A DNA stretch of 64,000 nt, taken from the NCBI RefSeq assembly GCF_023283925.1, contig NZ_JAKIKX010000002.1, forward strand, positions 372,001-436,000. Direction: 5' to 3'. Numbering within the stretch: position 1 is the first letter of the stretch; the number at the start of each line of letters is the position of its first letter. Origin of the DNA: Shewanella marisflavi. Lineage in GTDB: Bacteria > Pseudomonadota > Gammaproteobacteria > Enterobacterales > Shewanellaceae. A model generated the notes under the pieces. It was not told the DNA's origin and searched no databases. It saw nothing but the letters and a program-made list of their open reading frames with translations. This document shows, one piece after another, positions 9,776 through 17,748 of the stretch. The position numbers were made by a program, and so were the translations under genes.

Positions 9776-10701
9776 GCCAAACCCTGTCTAACCTGCTCAA
9801 TCAACAAACAAGTTCACAGCCCAGGGCGTTAGTCCTGGGAAACGGCATCAACCGTTATCGCGCCAAACACCAAGACGCCGATACCTCAAATCAACCTAAG
9901 AGCAACGCTTGGGACGAGATGCTAGTAAGCCTGTGGCGTGCCCACCAAGGCGATGAGGTGGCGCGTGTCCCCAAAGGGATCGCGCTAACCGAGTTTTATG
10001 ATGCGCTAGATCTCATCAGCAAACGTACAAGCAAACATCTGCAAAAGGAGTTCTGCGATCTGATGGCAAGCTGGCAACCTCAGCGCCAACACCAGCAGAT
10101 AGTCGCGTGGGCAAAAGCCAAGGAGACGCCGCTGTTGACCACCAACTTTGAAGACACCCTTGCCCGCTCCCACCACCTTAAGCTGCATCATCTGAGCGCT
10201 AAAGGCTTTACCGATTTCTACCCCTGGAGCAGCTATTTTGCCCATGAGCCAATAGACTCACCCACAAAGCAATTTGCCATTTGGCATATCAACGGCATGC
10301 AAAGGTATGCCCGTAGTGTCCGCCTGGGGCTAAGCCATTACATGGGGTCGGTCGACCGGGCCCGGGATATTTTGCACCAAGGGCATCTCGGCGGCGGCTT
10401 TAAAAAGACGCTGCAGGATAACTGGCGCGGCAATACCACCTGGCTCAACATACTGCTGCATAATGAGTTAATCTTTATCGGTTTGGGACTGGAGAGCGAT
10501 GAGATCTTTCTGCGTTGGCTACTGATTGAGCGCGCCAAGCTGTATAAAGCCTATCCCGAGCGGCGGTGTAACGCCTATTTTGTCTATGCTGGTGAGCCTA
10601 TCTCTCAAGGTCAGCAGTTGTTTCTTGAGGCTGTCGGTGTGACTGTGCTGCAGCAGGCGGATTATGACGCCCTCTACGAGGCGCCATGGCACATTCTTTA
10701 A
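9772..10701 (+). CDS. SIR2-like domain protein coupled to recCBD
   Basis: A 309-residue soluble protein with a SIR2-like Rossmann fold. I see an N-terminal nucleotide-binding loop LVLGNGINR (residues 20-28), TTNFED with N125 (the Asn position of SIR2-type NAD hydrolases), WHING with H172 as the likely catalytic His, and FIGLGLESDE (235-244). Only two Cys are present, so the zinc-binding Cys4 module of true sirtuin deacylases is missing. This fits the SIR2-like NADase or nucleotide-binding group found in ThsA, DSR and Argonaute-linked defence proteins better than a deacetylase. The ATG at 9772 overlaps the recD stop as ATGA; an ATG at 9763 and a further upstream codon at 9718 are alternatives. 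NAD hydrolysis and any link with RecBCD are inference. There is no transmembrane segment or extra effector domain. Confidence 0.75.
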   Translation: MSQTLSNLLNQQTSSQPRALVLGNGINRYRAKHQDADTSNQPKSNAWDEMLVSLWRAHQGDEVARVPKGIALTEFYDALDLISKRTSKHLQKEFCDLMASWQPQRQHQQIVAWAKAKETPLLTTNFEDTLARSHHLKLHHLSAKGFTDFYPWSSYFAHEPIDSPTKQFAIWHINGMQRYARSVRLGLSHYMGSVDRARDILHQGHLGGGFKKTLQDNWRGNTTWLNILLHNELIFIGLGLESDEIFLRWLLIERAKLYKAYPERRCNAYFVYAGEPISQGQQLFLEAVGVTVLQQADYDALYEAPWHIL

Positions 10702-10775
10702 GGTGGCGAAAGCCCTGATTTCGGCCATAAAATGCCCGGTCAGACATTAAGCTTTCTTTAAGGAGCATCCAAGGC

Positions 10776-10803
10776 TTGCATAAAAAAATCAGCGCGTCAT
10801 AGT
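10776..10803 (+). promoter_or_regulatory. Weak candidate promoter for ddl
   Basis: TTGCAT (10776-10781) and CATAGT (10798-10803) are 16 bases apart, 40 bases before the ddl ATG. The 141-base gap after the SIR2 gene has no clear terminator, so readthrough from the rec operon is also possible. Confidence 0.25.
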
Positions 10804-10842
10804 GAGCATGGAAAACGATACTGAGTCGAATACGGAGACCCG

Positions 10843-11847
10843 ATGAATCCGATTAATCTTTTGCTTTTATGTGGCGGTGGCGGCGACGAACACGCGATCT
10901 CACTGCTATCGGCAGACTACTTCGAGACCTCTCTGGCAAAACTGTCTCATCTTAATGTGCTGCGCGTCGAACTCGATGACAAGGGACAATACCAGACCAA
11001 GTCCGGCCAGCGCTGTGAACTCACTAACCGCCGTGAGATCCGCTTTGAAGATGAGAGCCAAGCCCCCTGGCCCGTCGACTATGTGATCCCCTGCATTCAT
11101 GGTTATCCCGGTGAGACGGGCGATATTCAGTCATACTTCGAGCTGATCAATCTGCCCTATTTCGGCTGTGACGCCGAAGGATCACGCAACTGCTTCAACA
11201 AGATCACCGCCAAGATGTGGTTTAGCGCGCTGGGGATCCCTAACACCCCTTACCTTTTCCTGCATCAACTGGATGAGCAAGCAATTGCCCAAACCACTGA
11301 TGCCCTGACTAAGTGGGGCTCTGTCTTTATTAAGGCGGCCTCCCAAGGTTCCTCTGTGGGCTGTTATCGGGTCGATGATGCAGAGCAAATTGCCAGCACC
11401 CTGGCCGATGCCTTTCGTTACTCGCCCTATGTCGTGGTCGAAAAAACCATTCAGGCCCGTGAGCTGGAAGTGGCCGTCTATCAATATCGCGGCGAGACCC
11501 TTGCCACACTGCCCGGCGAGGTGATCTGCGCCGGCGGCACCTTCTATACCTATGAAGAGAAGTACGCCACCGACAGCAAAGCCACCACTCGGGTAGTTGC
11601 CGAGGTAAGTGATGAGATAGCCCAGCAGATCCGCGCCTACGCGGTGAAGGTATTCGATGGTATGAAGCTCAGACACCTATCACGTATCGACTTCTTCCTC
11701 ACCCCAGAAGGCGAGATATTACTCAATGAGATCAACACCTTCCCAGGCCTAACTCCCATCTCCATGTTCCCCAAGATGTTAGCCAATCACGGTGATGATT
11801 TTAGCGAATACTTAAACGAGGCGATTTCGACCGGACTCGGTCGATAA
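10843..11847 (+). CDS. ddl: D-alanine--D-alanine ligase
   Basis: ATP-grasp ligase, 334 residues, joining two D-alanines for peptidoglycan precursor synthesis in the cytoplasm. Diagnostic segments: the N-terminal glycine-rich loop [15 protein letters not shown], '[15 protein letters not shown]', '[14 protein letters not shown]' (ATP-binding loop), the Glu of '[16 protein letters not shown]', and the metal-binding C-terminal '[19 protein letters not shown]'. It stands alone rather than in the division/cell-wall cluster (murC-ddlB-ftsQ), so it resembles DdlA-type isozymes by context. A strong terminator follows. Confidence 0.95.
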   Translation: MNPINLLLLCGGGGDEHAISLLSADYFETSLAKLSHLNVLRVELDDKGQYQTKSGQRCELTNRREIRFEDESQAPWPVDYVIPCIHGYPGETGDIQSYFELINLPYFGCDAEGSRNCFNKITAKMWFSALGIPNTPYLFLHQLDEQAIAQTTDALTKWGSVFIKAASQGSSVGCYRVDDAEQIASTLADAFRYSPYVVVEKTIQARELEVAVYQYRGETLATLPGEVICAGGTFYTYEEKYATDSKATTRVVAEVSDEIAQQIRAYAVKVFDGMKLRHLSRIDFFLTPEGEILLNEINTFPGLTPISMFPKMLANHGDDFSEYLNEAISTGLGR

Positions 11848-11873
11848 CTCCTGAAAAAAAAGAGTTAGTCATC

Positions 11874-11901
11874 AAAAAAGGGAGCCTTAGCTCCCTTTTT
11901 T
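11874..11901 (+). terminator. Rho-independent terminator after ddl, probably bidirectional
   Basis: AAAAAAGGGAGC / CTTA / GCTCCCTTTTTT is a 12-bp perfect stem with A and T tracts on both flanks. It can therefore end ddl on the plus strand and the converging small heat-shock gene on the minus strand. Confidence 0.9.
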
Positions 11902-11924
11902 ATGTGCAATGATGACCAGGCTTA

Positions 11925-12362
11925 TTAGGCGTCTAATAGTCTCGAACTTGAGATCTCAATCTTACGCGGCTTAAGCGCCTCTGGGATCTCGCGCTGCAGG
12001 TCGATATTGAGCAAACCATTTTCGAGATCCGCGCCAATCACGGTCACATAGTCGGCCAACTGGAAGGTGCGCTCGAAACCGCGCTCGGCAATGCCCTGGT
12101 ACAGGTATTTGCGCTCGCCCTCCTGCTCGGCCTTGGTGCCTTTGACCACCAGCTTGTCGCCTTCGCTGGTAATGTCTAATTCTTCCATCGCAAAGCCGGC
12201 TACCGCCATGGTAATACGATAGCGATTCTCGCTCAGCAACTCGATGTTGTATGGGGGATAACCGGAATTACCCTTGTTCGATGCAGCATGCTCTGCAAGC
12301 TGGGCTAAACGATCGAATCCAATGGCACTACGGTATAAAGGGGTTAAATCATAATTACGCAT
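11925..12362 (-). CDS. ibpA: Small heat-shock protein, Hsp20/IbpA type
   Basis: A 145-residue alpha-crystallin-domain chaperone that binds unfolding proteins and hands them to DnaK/ClpB. The N-terminus ([19 protein letters not shown]) is of IbpA type; the alpha-crystallin domain spans about residues 36-128, with the conserved '[11 protein letters not shown]', '[17 protein letters not shown]' and '[10 protein letters not shown]'. The C-terminal PRKIEI carries the I-x-I anchoring motif. The gene has a sigma-32 promoter and an RNA-thermometer leader immediately upstream (separate entries), which strongly supports heat control at both transcription and translation. It is a single copy here with no ibpB beside it. 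Confidence 0.94.
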   Translation of the reverse strand: MRNYDLTPLYRSAIGFDRLAQLAEHAASNKGNSGYPPYNIELLSENRYRITMAVAGFAMEELDITSEGDKLVVKGTKAEQEGERKYLYQGIAERGFERTFQLADYVTVIGADLENGLLNIDLQREIPEALKPRKIEISSSRLLDA

Positions 12363-12365
12363 AAG

Positions 12366-12389
12366 TATATCCTTGTATTAAGCAATATA
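12366..12389 (-). promoter_or_regulatory. ROSE-type RNA thermometer hairpin masking the ibpA ribosome binding site
   Basis: On the minus strand, UAUAUUGCUU (5' arm), loop AAUAC and AAGGAUAUA (3' arm) pair as UAUAU-U-(G)-CUU with AAG-G-AUAUA. One G of UUGCU bulges opposite the Shine-Dalgarno AAGG. A bulged-G UUGCU pairing to the SD a few bases before the start codon is the hallmark of ROSE elements. The ATG is at 12360-12362. At low temperature the SD would be closed; heat opens it. Pairing was drawn by hand. Confidence 0.82.
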
Positions 12390-12531
12390 GTGGTTTGTGG
12401 CCAACCATGAATCTCTTGATTCTGTCGCGCCGTAAGTAACCTCCCCCGGCAGCCCTAAGGCACTGCCATTAACGGATGAAACTCACATCCTGGGGTCAGT
12501 CAGGAACCTCATCGAGCGTCCCATACTCACT
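12390..12531 (-). promoter_or_regulatory. Upstream hairpins of the ibpA 5' leader
   Basis: Between the sigma-32 promoter and the thermometer hairpin the leader holds further stem-loops, read 5' to 3' on the minus strand: GGATG...CATCC (12474-12490), GGCAG...CTGCC (12448-12467), AATC-AAGA-GATT (12411-12422) and TGGTT...AACCA (12391-12407). Multi-hairpin leaders ending in the regulatory hairpin are the normal ROSE architecture. Confidence 0.62.
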
Positions 12532-12560
12532 ATATGTGGACAGGTGATTTTGTTTTCAAG
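12532..12560 (-). promoter_or_regulatory. Sigma-32 (RpoH) promoter of ibpA
   Basis: On the minus strand CTTGAAA (12554-12560) and CCACATAT (12532-12539) are 14 bases apart, close to the RpoH consensus CTTGAAA-N11-16-CCCATnT. It gives a leader of about 160 bases before the ibpA ATG. Confidence 0.8.
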
Positions 12561-12715
12561 TAAGAAATTTAAAAAAGTTTGTCGCGCGAAATAACATGAC
12601 GAGTTGAACTAGGCTAATGGATTAAATAAATAGCCTTGTAAAGCAGGCAAGATGAATAAATCAGATGGGAGACAAAGCACAATAAATAACTCCTAGCCAA
12701 ACAAATCATAGGCAT

Positions 12716-12744
12716 AAAAAAAGGCAGCCCTGAGGCTGCCCTTT
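12716..12744 (-). terminator. Terminator after the 5'-nucleotidase gene
   Basis: Minus strand: AAAGGGCAGCC / TCA / GGGCTGCCTTTTTTT, a strong stem with a T run, 18 bases after the stop codon. The remaining bases 12561-12715 between ibpA's promoter and this site hold nothing I can assign. Confidence 0.9.
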
Positions 12745-12761
12745 ATGTGTCTTAACCCTGC

Positions 12762-14465
12762 TTATTGCGCAGTGATCTGACAACCTTCAACACTTTCAGA
12801 GTTTTCGTAAACGATATCGCCTACTGGGTTGAAGTCGGCTGCGACGATAGTGCCTGCATCCTTAAAGAAGGTATACAGTACTTCGGCATCAACATAACCG
12901 GTTTGAACTGGGTTTAGCTTAGGATAGCCATCACCGCCTGCTGCGTTATAGCTAGGCACTGTCATAGTGTATGAGCCCGTTGCGCTGTACTCTTTACCGT
13001 TAACTTCGCTGATAGCCACTGTCTTAGCCGCACAGTCAACTGTCATCTTAACGCCTGTGATCTGAGCGTAAGCACCCGCGCCAATCTGTAAGCTAGCCAC
13101 TTCACCTAGGTAAGCGCTGAGCTCTTCACCTGTCATAGTGCTTAGGGTCACCATGTTACCGAAAGGCTGTACCGTCAGTACGTCACGGTAAGAGATATCA
13201 CCCGCTTCAATTGATGCACGTACACCACCTGAGTTCATCACGCCCACATCGGCGGCAACCTTAGTACGCTGTGCATCGGCGATTAGACGGCCCAGGTTAG
13301 TCTGCATGAAACGAACGTTTGCACGCTCACCATCGAGCAAACCATCGGTCGAAGCAATCACTTCATCCAGTTGGCCTTGACCACGCTCTTGATAGTAAGA
13401 AAGCATCTCTTTCAGTGCCGCATCTGGCTCAATGGCTTCACCTACCAGTACTTTAGTCTCGTTACCTTGCTCATCTTTTACTTTCTTCACTAGGTTAACA
13501 GGTACCAGTTTGTAGTTAGCCAGGTGCAGTTCACCGTTGAAGTACTCAAAATCGGCACGGCCAACATACTTACCCCACTCGTGAGCCTGCATGATGTAGG
13601 TACCGTTTTGCTGATCAGGAGCACACTCATCACCTGGTGTAAAGTCAGCATATTCGCTGCCTTCCATACAAACTGGGTTTTGAGAGTGACCACCGATCAC
13701 CGCCTGAAGCTGGCCTTGCTCAAGCGCCTTAGCCAGAGCCACATCGCCAGGGGCGTTGCTGCCGTGTTCGCCGTTGGCATAGTGACCCATATGAGTGGTT
13801 GCGAAGATTAGATCAGCAGCCTTAGCGTCTTTAATCTCTTTGATCACTTTCGCAATCTCTTCTTTTGGATCCGTGAATGTAAGACCTGAGATAAATTCTG
13901 GGTTACCCAGCTTAGCCGTGTCTTCTGTGGTTAAACCGATAACGGCAATCTTAACGCCATTAACGTCGAATACTTTATAAGGCTCAAAATAGCGAGTGCC
14001 ATCTTCTTTGTAGATGTTAGCCGCGAGCATTGGGAAGTTAGCGATAGAACGCTGTGAATCCAGTACCGCCAGTGGGTTATCGAATTCGTGGTTACCAACT
14101 GCCATGGCATCATAACCGATGTCGTTCATGCCGAGGAAATCTGGCAATGCGTCTTGCAGATCTGACTCAGGCACACCAGTGTTAATATCACCACCAGAAA
14201 GTAGCAGTGTTTCGCCGCCGTTGGCTTCTACTTCGGCGCGGATCTGATCGATCAACGTCTTACGTGCTGCCATACCATATTCACCGTCTCTGTTTTCCCA
14301 GAAACGACCGTGGTTATCATTGGTATGCAGTACGGTAAATTTAGTGCAGGCACTACCGGCTTCAGCACATGTTGTTGGCGCCTTGTCATCATCGCTGCTA
14401 TTACAACCAGCAAGTGCTGCTAATACAGCCGTCGCGACTAATCCTTTTAAAAGCTTATTTGTCAT
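12762..14465 (-). CDS. ushA: UshA-like 5'-nucleotidase lipoprotein
   Basis: A 567-residue exported metallophosphatase that releases nucleosides from nucleotides outside the cytoplasmic membrane. I start it at ATG 14465 because AGGGG lies eight bases upstream and it gives a clean lipoprotein signal with lipobox Leu-Ala-Gly-Cys at Cys21; the further upstream ATG at 14504 has no ribosome binding site. The metallophosphatase domain carries 'VLHTNDNHG' (about 45-53), GGDINTG, GNHEFD and 'GGHSQ'. The C-terminal 5'-nucleotidase domain has 'GVMNSGGVRA', 'VQPFGN' and the substrate stacking region 'SYNAAGGDGYP'. E. coli UshA is a soluble periplasmic protein; a lipoprotein form is common in Shewanella/Vibrio relatives. 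It has its own terminator. CRP-like and other palindromic sites lie far upstream. Confidence 0.88.
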   Translation of the reverse strand: MTNKLLKGLVATAVLAALAGCNSSDDDKAPTTCAEAGSACTKFTVLHTNDNHGRFWENRDGEYGMAARKTLIDQIRAEVEANGGETLLLSGGDINTGVPESDLQDALPDFLGMNDIGYDAMAVGNHEFDNPLAVLDSQRSIANFPMLAANIYKEDGTRYFEPYKVFDVNGVKIAVIGLTTEDTAKLGNPEFISGLTFTDPKEEIAKVIKEIKDAKAADLIFATTHMGHYANGEHGSNAPGDVALAKALEQGQLQAVIGGHSQNPVCMEGSEYADFTPGDECAPDQQNGTYIMQAHEWGKYVGRADFEYFNGELHLANYKLVPVNLVKKVKDEQGNETKVLVGEAIEPDAALKEMLSYYQERGQGQLDEVIASTDGLLDGERANVRFMQTNLGRLIADAQRTKVAADVGVMNSGGVRASIEAGDISYRDVLTVQPFGNMVTLSTMTGEELSAYLGEVASLQIGAGAYAQITGVKMTVDCAAKTVAISEVNGKEYSATGSYTMTVPSYNAAGGDGYPKLNPVQTGYVDAEVLYTFFKDAGTIVAADFNPVGDIVYENSESVEGCQITAQ

Positions 14466-14857
14466 TACATCAACCCCTAGATTATCTTTTTTATTAACCA
14501 TCATATTTTTTGATAGCGAACGTCATAATCTCGCCGCGAAATATAATATCAAACAATATCTAGGGATTGTGGCATTTTTATGAACAAACATAGGGTATAT
14601 GTTTATTTTAAAAGCATTTTACACCACTTATTGTTTCGCATTTAGAACAGCATAGATATTAACTACAGACTTCTGTCACTCATTAAAACGCACACAATAA
14701 AGTATTTATTATCTATTTTATTAACTTGCCATTAAATTACAAAAAGTCGCCATACTCCCGCAATAAGAACAAGCCAGACCGAATCTAGATCACAAAACCA
14801 CTAAAAACTTCACACTAGATCAACGTTACCTAAAGCAGATAAAGATAATACAGACAG

Positions 14858-14881
14858 TTTTGGTCACTTTTGCGACCAAAA
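14858..14881. repeat. Inverted repeat, possible operator
   Basis: TTTTGGTC (14858-14865) and GACCAAAA (14874-14881) form a perfect 8-bp inverted repeat with an 8-base spacer, about 390 bases before the nucleotidase start. No T run follows, so an operator is more likely than a terminator. Confidence 0.4.
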
Positions 14882-14953
14882 ATCGCTAAATGACGCCCAA
14901 ATGTTAATCCAGTGTTACACAGGAATGAGTTAAAAAGTCAGCCTCAACTCTGA

Positions 14954-14969
14954 CGTGATATAGCTCACA
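14954..14969. promoter_or_regulatory. CRP-like binding site
   Basis: CGTGA-N6-TCACA differs from the core TGTGA-N6-TCACA by one base. The nearest gene it could control is the minus-strand 5'-nucleotidase, whose start is about 490 bases away, so the target is uncertain. Confidence 0.45.
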
Positions 14970-14970
14970 T

Positions 14971-14992
14971 TAAAAAGGCGTCATAGGCGCCT
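14971..14992 (-). terminator. Weak terminator after the esterase gene
   Basis: Minus strand AGGCG / CCTATGA / CGCCT followed by TTTTTA. The stem is only five base pairs. Confidence 0.4.
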
Positions 14993-15013
14993 ACTAGGTT
15001 GGAACCACTGAGA

Positions 15014-15688
15014 CTATTCAGCCAAACGCGCCGTAAGCCACTGACCAATATCCTGTAATTGATTCGGCAGTACACTATGACCCATAGCGTAGGTCTGCCA
15101 CTGACTATGATAACCCGCCTTTGAAATCAACTCAAAAGCCGCACGCCCGGCAGCCACAGGCACCACCTCATCTTGCTCGCCATGTTGTTGTAACAGCGGT
15201 GTCTGGCGATTAGCTTCACTTAAGTTGTCCGGCATGGCATTACCTGTGGGCAGATAGCAGGAAAGCGCCATGATCCCGGCCAGGCGCTGCGGATACCTCA
15301 GGCCGGTAAACAGGCTCATCACCCCACCCTGGCTAAAACCAGCAAGCACAATCTTATCGGCAGGAATGCCGGTTGCAATCTGCTCATCAATCAAGGCGGC
15401 AATCGAGGCTTCAGAGGTTAGTACACCGGGCATATCGGCGCGGTTGTCCATATCCATCCCCTTGATGTCATACCAGGCAGGCATTACATAGCCTTGATTG
15501 ATCGTGACAGGCATGCTGGGGGCATGGGGAAAGATAAAGCGCACACCGAGTTCATCAGGCAGGCCGAGCAAAGGCACAACCGGCGCAAAGCCCGCGCCAG
15601 AATCGCCGAGGCCATGTAACCAGATAACGCAAGCACGGCATTGCTCTTGAGGTTCGATAGTGATCCGCTCTAACGGCTGTTGAGACAT
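15014..15688 (-). CDS. Alpha/beta hydrolase, carboxylesterase/phospholipase family
   Basis: A 224-residue cytoplasmic esterase of the phospholipase/carboxylesterase family (Pfam Abhydrolase_2; EstB, human LYPLA-like). The start at ATG 15688 is chosen for AAGGAAA six bases before it; an in-frame start at 15709 lacks this. The catalytic triad can be read: Ser119 in GFSQGG, Asp173 in GEQDEVVP and His204 in MGHSV. 'IWLHGLGDSG' is the oxyanion-hole region and 'FPHAP' a further family motif. The natural substrate is unknown: members cleave short-chain carboxylesters or lysophospholipids. It is a single gene with a possible weak terminator. Confidence 0.9.
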   Translation of the reverse strand: MSQQPLERITIEPQEQCRACVIWLHGLGDSGAGFAPVVPLLGLPDELGVRFIFPHAPSMPVTINQGYVMPAWYDIKGMDMDNRADMPGVLTSEASIAALIDEQIATGIPADKIVLAGFSQGGVMSLFTGLRYPQRLAGIMALSCYLPTGNAMPDNLSEANRQTPLLQQHGEQDEVVPVAAGRAAFELISKAGYHSQWQTYAMGHSVLPNQLQDIGQWLTARLAE

Positions 15689-15857
15689 AGGGTTTCCTTT
15701 ATTGGTCACTCAAAATTGTCGCCGATCATAACAGGAAGCCTCTGACCACCCAACTATTCGATAAAGTCGAAGATAAACCTGAGATTTCTGTGTTTTTTAT
15801 CTCATATATTGACTGCTAGACTGATGGTTAAGCTAACAAGAGAAGAGGCATTAGGAG

Positions 15858-16862
15858 ATGGGTTTACTACAAGAAGGCCAATGGGTCGACAAATGGTATG
15901 ACACAGACAAAACAAAGGGCGAGTTTGTCAGAGAGGATTCCGCCTTTCGCCGCTGGGTAAAGGCGCCAACGCCACAAGATCCTGAGCCAGAATTTAAAGC
16001 CGAGTCTGGACGCTATCATCTCTATGTGTCGCTCGCCTGCCCTTGGGCCCACAGAACCCTTATCTTTCGCGAGCTCAAATCCTTGCAAGCCCATATCGGC
16101 GTCACGGTTGTCGAGCCCCATATGTTACAAAATGGCTGGGAATTTAGTGGCCCTAACCAAAGCGAGCAAGCCAATCATATAGAAGGTAGTGAGATCGACA
16201 GACTCAATGGCAAAGACTATCTATACCAGATCTACCAGCTGGCAAAGCCAGACTATAGCGGCCGAGTCACTGTGCCCGTATTGTGGGATAAGCAGCGTCA
16301 AACCATCGTCAGTAACGAATCGGCGGAGATCATCCGCATGTTTAACAGCGCCTTTAACGAGATCACAGACAATCACTTGGATTTCTATCCAGAGCCGCTC
16401 AGGCAGGAAATTGATGAGTTAAATGACTGGATCTACGACAAAATCAACAATGGTGTATACCGTGCCGGCTTCGCTACGACTCAAGCGGCTTACCAGCAGG
16501 CGTTTGATGAACTCTTTAAAGCATTAGATAAACTAGAAACTCGCCTGAGTACGCAGCGCTATCTCACGGGCGACAGACTGACCGAAGCCGACTGGCGCCT
16601 GTTTACCACCTTGGTGCGATTCGACGCCGTCTATGTTGGGCACTTTAAGACCAATCGCAACCGTATCAGCGATATGCCCGCGCTGCAGGATTATCTCAAG
16701 GCCTTATACCAGCATGAAGGGGTCACCAAAACGGTTAATTTCGAACATATCAAGCAGCATTACTACTACAGCCATGGGCAGATAAATCCAACCCGTATCG
16801 TCCCTGTTGGCCCAGAGCTCGCTCTGGACACGCCCCATAGCAGAGATGATAGCGCGAGCTAA
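15858..16862 (+). CDS. yqjG: Glutathionyl-hydroquinone reductase, YqjG type
   Basis: A 334-residue Xi-class glutathione transferase that reduces glutathionyl-hydroquinones with GSH. The N-terminal thioredoxin fold has the active-site CPWAHR motif with Cys61, preceded by 'YHLYVSLA'. 'VPVLWDKQRQTIVSNESAEIIRMF' region (split here: VPVLWDKQ and SNESAEIIRMF) is the GSH-binding Val-Pro and Glu-Ser. The C-terminal helical domain includes 'LTEADWRLFTTLVRFDAVYV', where the Tyr is a conserved substrate ligand. AGGAG lies five bases before the ATG. No partner gene is adjacent. Confidence 0.93.
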   Translation: MGLLQEGQWVDKWYDTDKTKGEFVREDSAFRRWVKAPTPQDPEPEFKAESGRYHLYVSLACPWAHRTLIFRELKSLQAHIGVTVVEPHMLQNGWEFSGPNQSEQANHIEGSEIDRLNGKDYLYQIYQLAKPDYSGRVTVPVLWDKQRQTIVSNESAEIIRMFNSAFNEITDNHLDFYPEPLRQEIDELNDWIYDKINNGVYRAGFATTQAAYQQAFDELFKALDKLETRLSTQRYLTGDRLTEADWRLFTTLVRFDAVYVGHFKTNRNRISDMPALQDYLKALYQHEGVTKTVNFEHIKQHYYYSHGQINPTRIVPVGPELALDTPHSRDDSAS

Positions 16863-16893
16863 ACCTGCGCTGTGCCAATCTTTGTCTCGGTGC

Positions 16894-17121
16894 TCAGCTT
16901 ATCGCCACACCGAGGCAATCGGCCACCTCGGCCAGCTGCTCTGGCCCATCCAGAGTGAGGTGCCATCGCACTGCACCCGCATCGGCAACCATTATATGAC
17001 CCGCACTCAGTAAGCGTACATCGTCGGCCATGGCATAGAGGCTGGCGCCTGATGCACTCAACTTAACCAACACCTCTTGGGGCGACACAATAAGTCGGCC
17101 GCCGGAAAATTCGATGACCAC
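16894..17121 (-). CDS. DUF3389 family small protein
   Basis: A 75-residue protein starting at GTG 17121 with a very strong AAAGGAGG seven bases upstream. The N-terminus MVIEFSGGRLIVSP is what I remember for DUF3389, a small family known mainly from Shewanella and Vibrio relatives. It has no signal peptide or membrane segment; the predicted fold is mostly beta. Function unknown. It lies downstream of the slyD-like gene on the same strand but a terminator separates them. Confidence 0.7.
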   Translation of the reverse strand: MVIEFSGGRLIVSPQEVLVKLSASGASLYAMADDVRLLSAGHIMVADAGAVRWHLTLDGPEQLAEVADCLGVAIS

Positions 17122-17141
17122 TTAGGCCTCCTTTGAGATAC

Positions 17142-17166
17142 AAAAAGACCCAGGGTAACCCGGGCC
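17142..17166 (-). terminator. Terminator after the SlyD-like gene
   Basis: Minus strand GGCCCGGG / TTAC / CCTGGGTC followed by TTTTTG: an eight-pair stem including two G-U pairs. Confidence 0.75.
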
Positions 17167-17191
17167 TTATACTGACTATCTTGGGATCACC

Positions 17192-17677
17192 TTAGTGGTG
17201 ATGGCCGCCGACGCCGTGAGCGTGGCCATGGGCGATCTCTTCCGCTGTTGCTTCACGCGCATCAAGGATCTCAAGATCAAAAGTCAACTCGCGGCCCGCC
17301 AGTGGATGATTGATATCCACTGTCGCCATAAACTTACCCACCTTAAGTACAGTTACCTGACGCTGACCCTGATCTGTGCTGATAATGGCGCGCATACCCG
17401 GCTTCCAGGTTTTCGCCCCTTGCAGATGCTTAATCGATACACGTTGCTCGCCGTCTTCATTACGAACGCCATAGGTCTCTTCCGGCGGCAGGGTAACAGA
17501 AAACTTCTCACCGATGGCTTTGCCTTCGATCGCCTTCTCGACGCCAGGCATCATGTTGTCATGTCCATGCAGGTAGGCAATGGGATCCAGTCCTTCATTG
17601 GTTTCCAGTACTTCACCTGCTTCATCGCGTAAGGTGTAGTTAAACTGCACAACCATATCGTCTTTAATGCTCATCAA
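17192..17677 (-). CDS. FKBP-type peptidyl-prolyl isomerase, SlyD-like
   Basis: A 161-residue cytoplasmic folding factor. FKBP segments flank an insert-in-flap (IF) chaperone domain: 'MVVQFNYTLRDEAGEVLETN', 'YLHGHDNMMPGVEKAIEG', 'EETYGVRNEDGEQRV', then the IF region, then 'NHPLAGRELTFDLEIL'. This order is that of SlyD. The C-terminus GHAHGVGGHHH is a short His-rich metal-binding tail, much shorter than in E. coli SlyD. The start could be the second Met (17674). Shewanella genomes usually carry more than one SlyD paralogue, so I leave the symbol empty. Confidence 0.9.
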   Translation of the reverse strand: MMSIKDDMVVQFNYTLRDEAGEVLETNEGLDPIAYLHGHDNMMPGVEKAIEGKAIGEKFSVTLPPEETYGVRNEDGEQRVSIKHLQGAKTWKPGMRAIISTDQGQRQVTVLKVGKFMATVDINHPLAGRELTFDLEILDAREATAEEIAHGHAHGVGGHHH

Positions 17678-17748
17678 GCGTCCTTAGTTAGTCTCTTTTC
17701 TGATGTGGGCGAGAGCTTAGCAAAACTTACTCTCAGGCGCTATGCCTG

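Larger units (their letters stand above)
14466..15013. other. Intergenic region upstream of the 5'-nucleotidase
   Basis: About 550 AT-rich bases without a convincing gene. It contains a CRP-like palindrome (14954-14969), an 8-bp inverted repeat TTTTGGTC / GACCAAAA (14858-14881) and a weak terminator for the esterase gene (14971-14992). The length suggests a complex promoter or a long leader for the nucleotidase gene. Confidence 0.5.

Noticed and set aside
9772..10701. Sirtuin deacetylase annotation for the SIR2-like gene
   Set aside because: True sirtuins have a Cys4 zinc module; this protein has only two Cys and its GNGIN start and HING motif fit SIR2-like NADase or nucleotide-binding proteins better.
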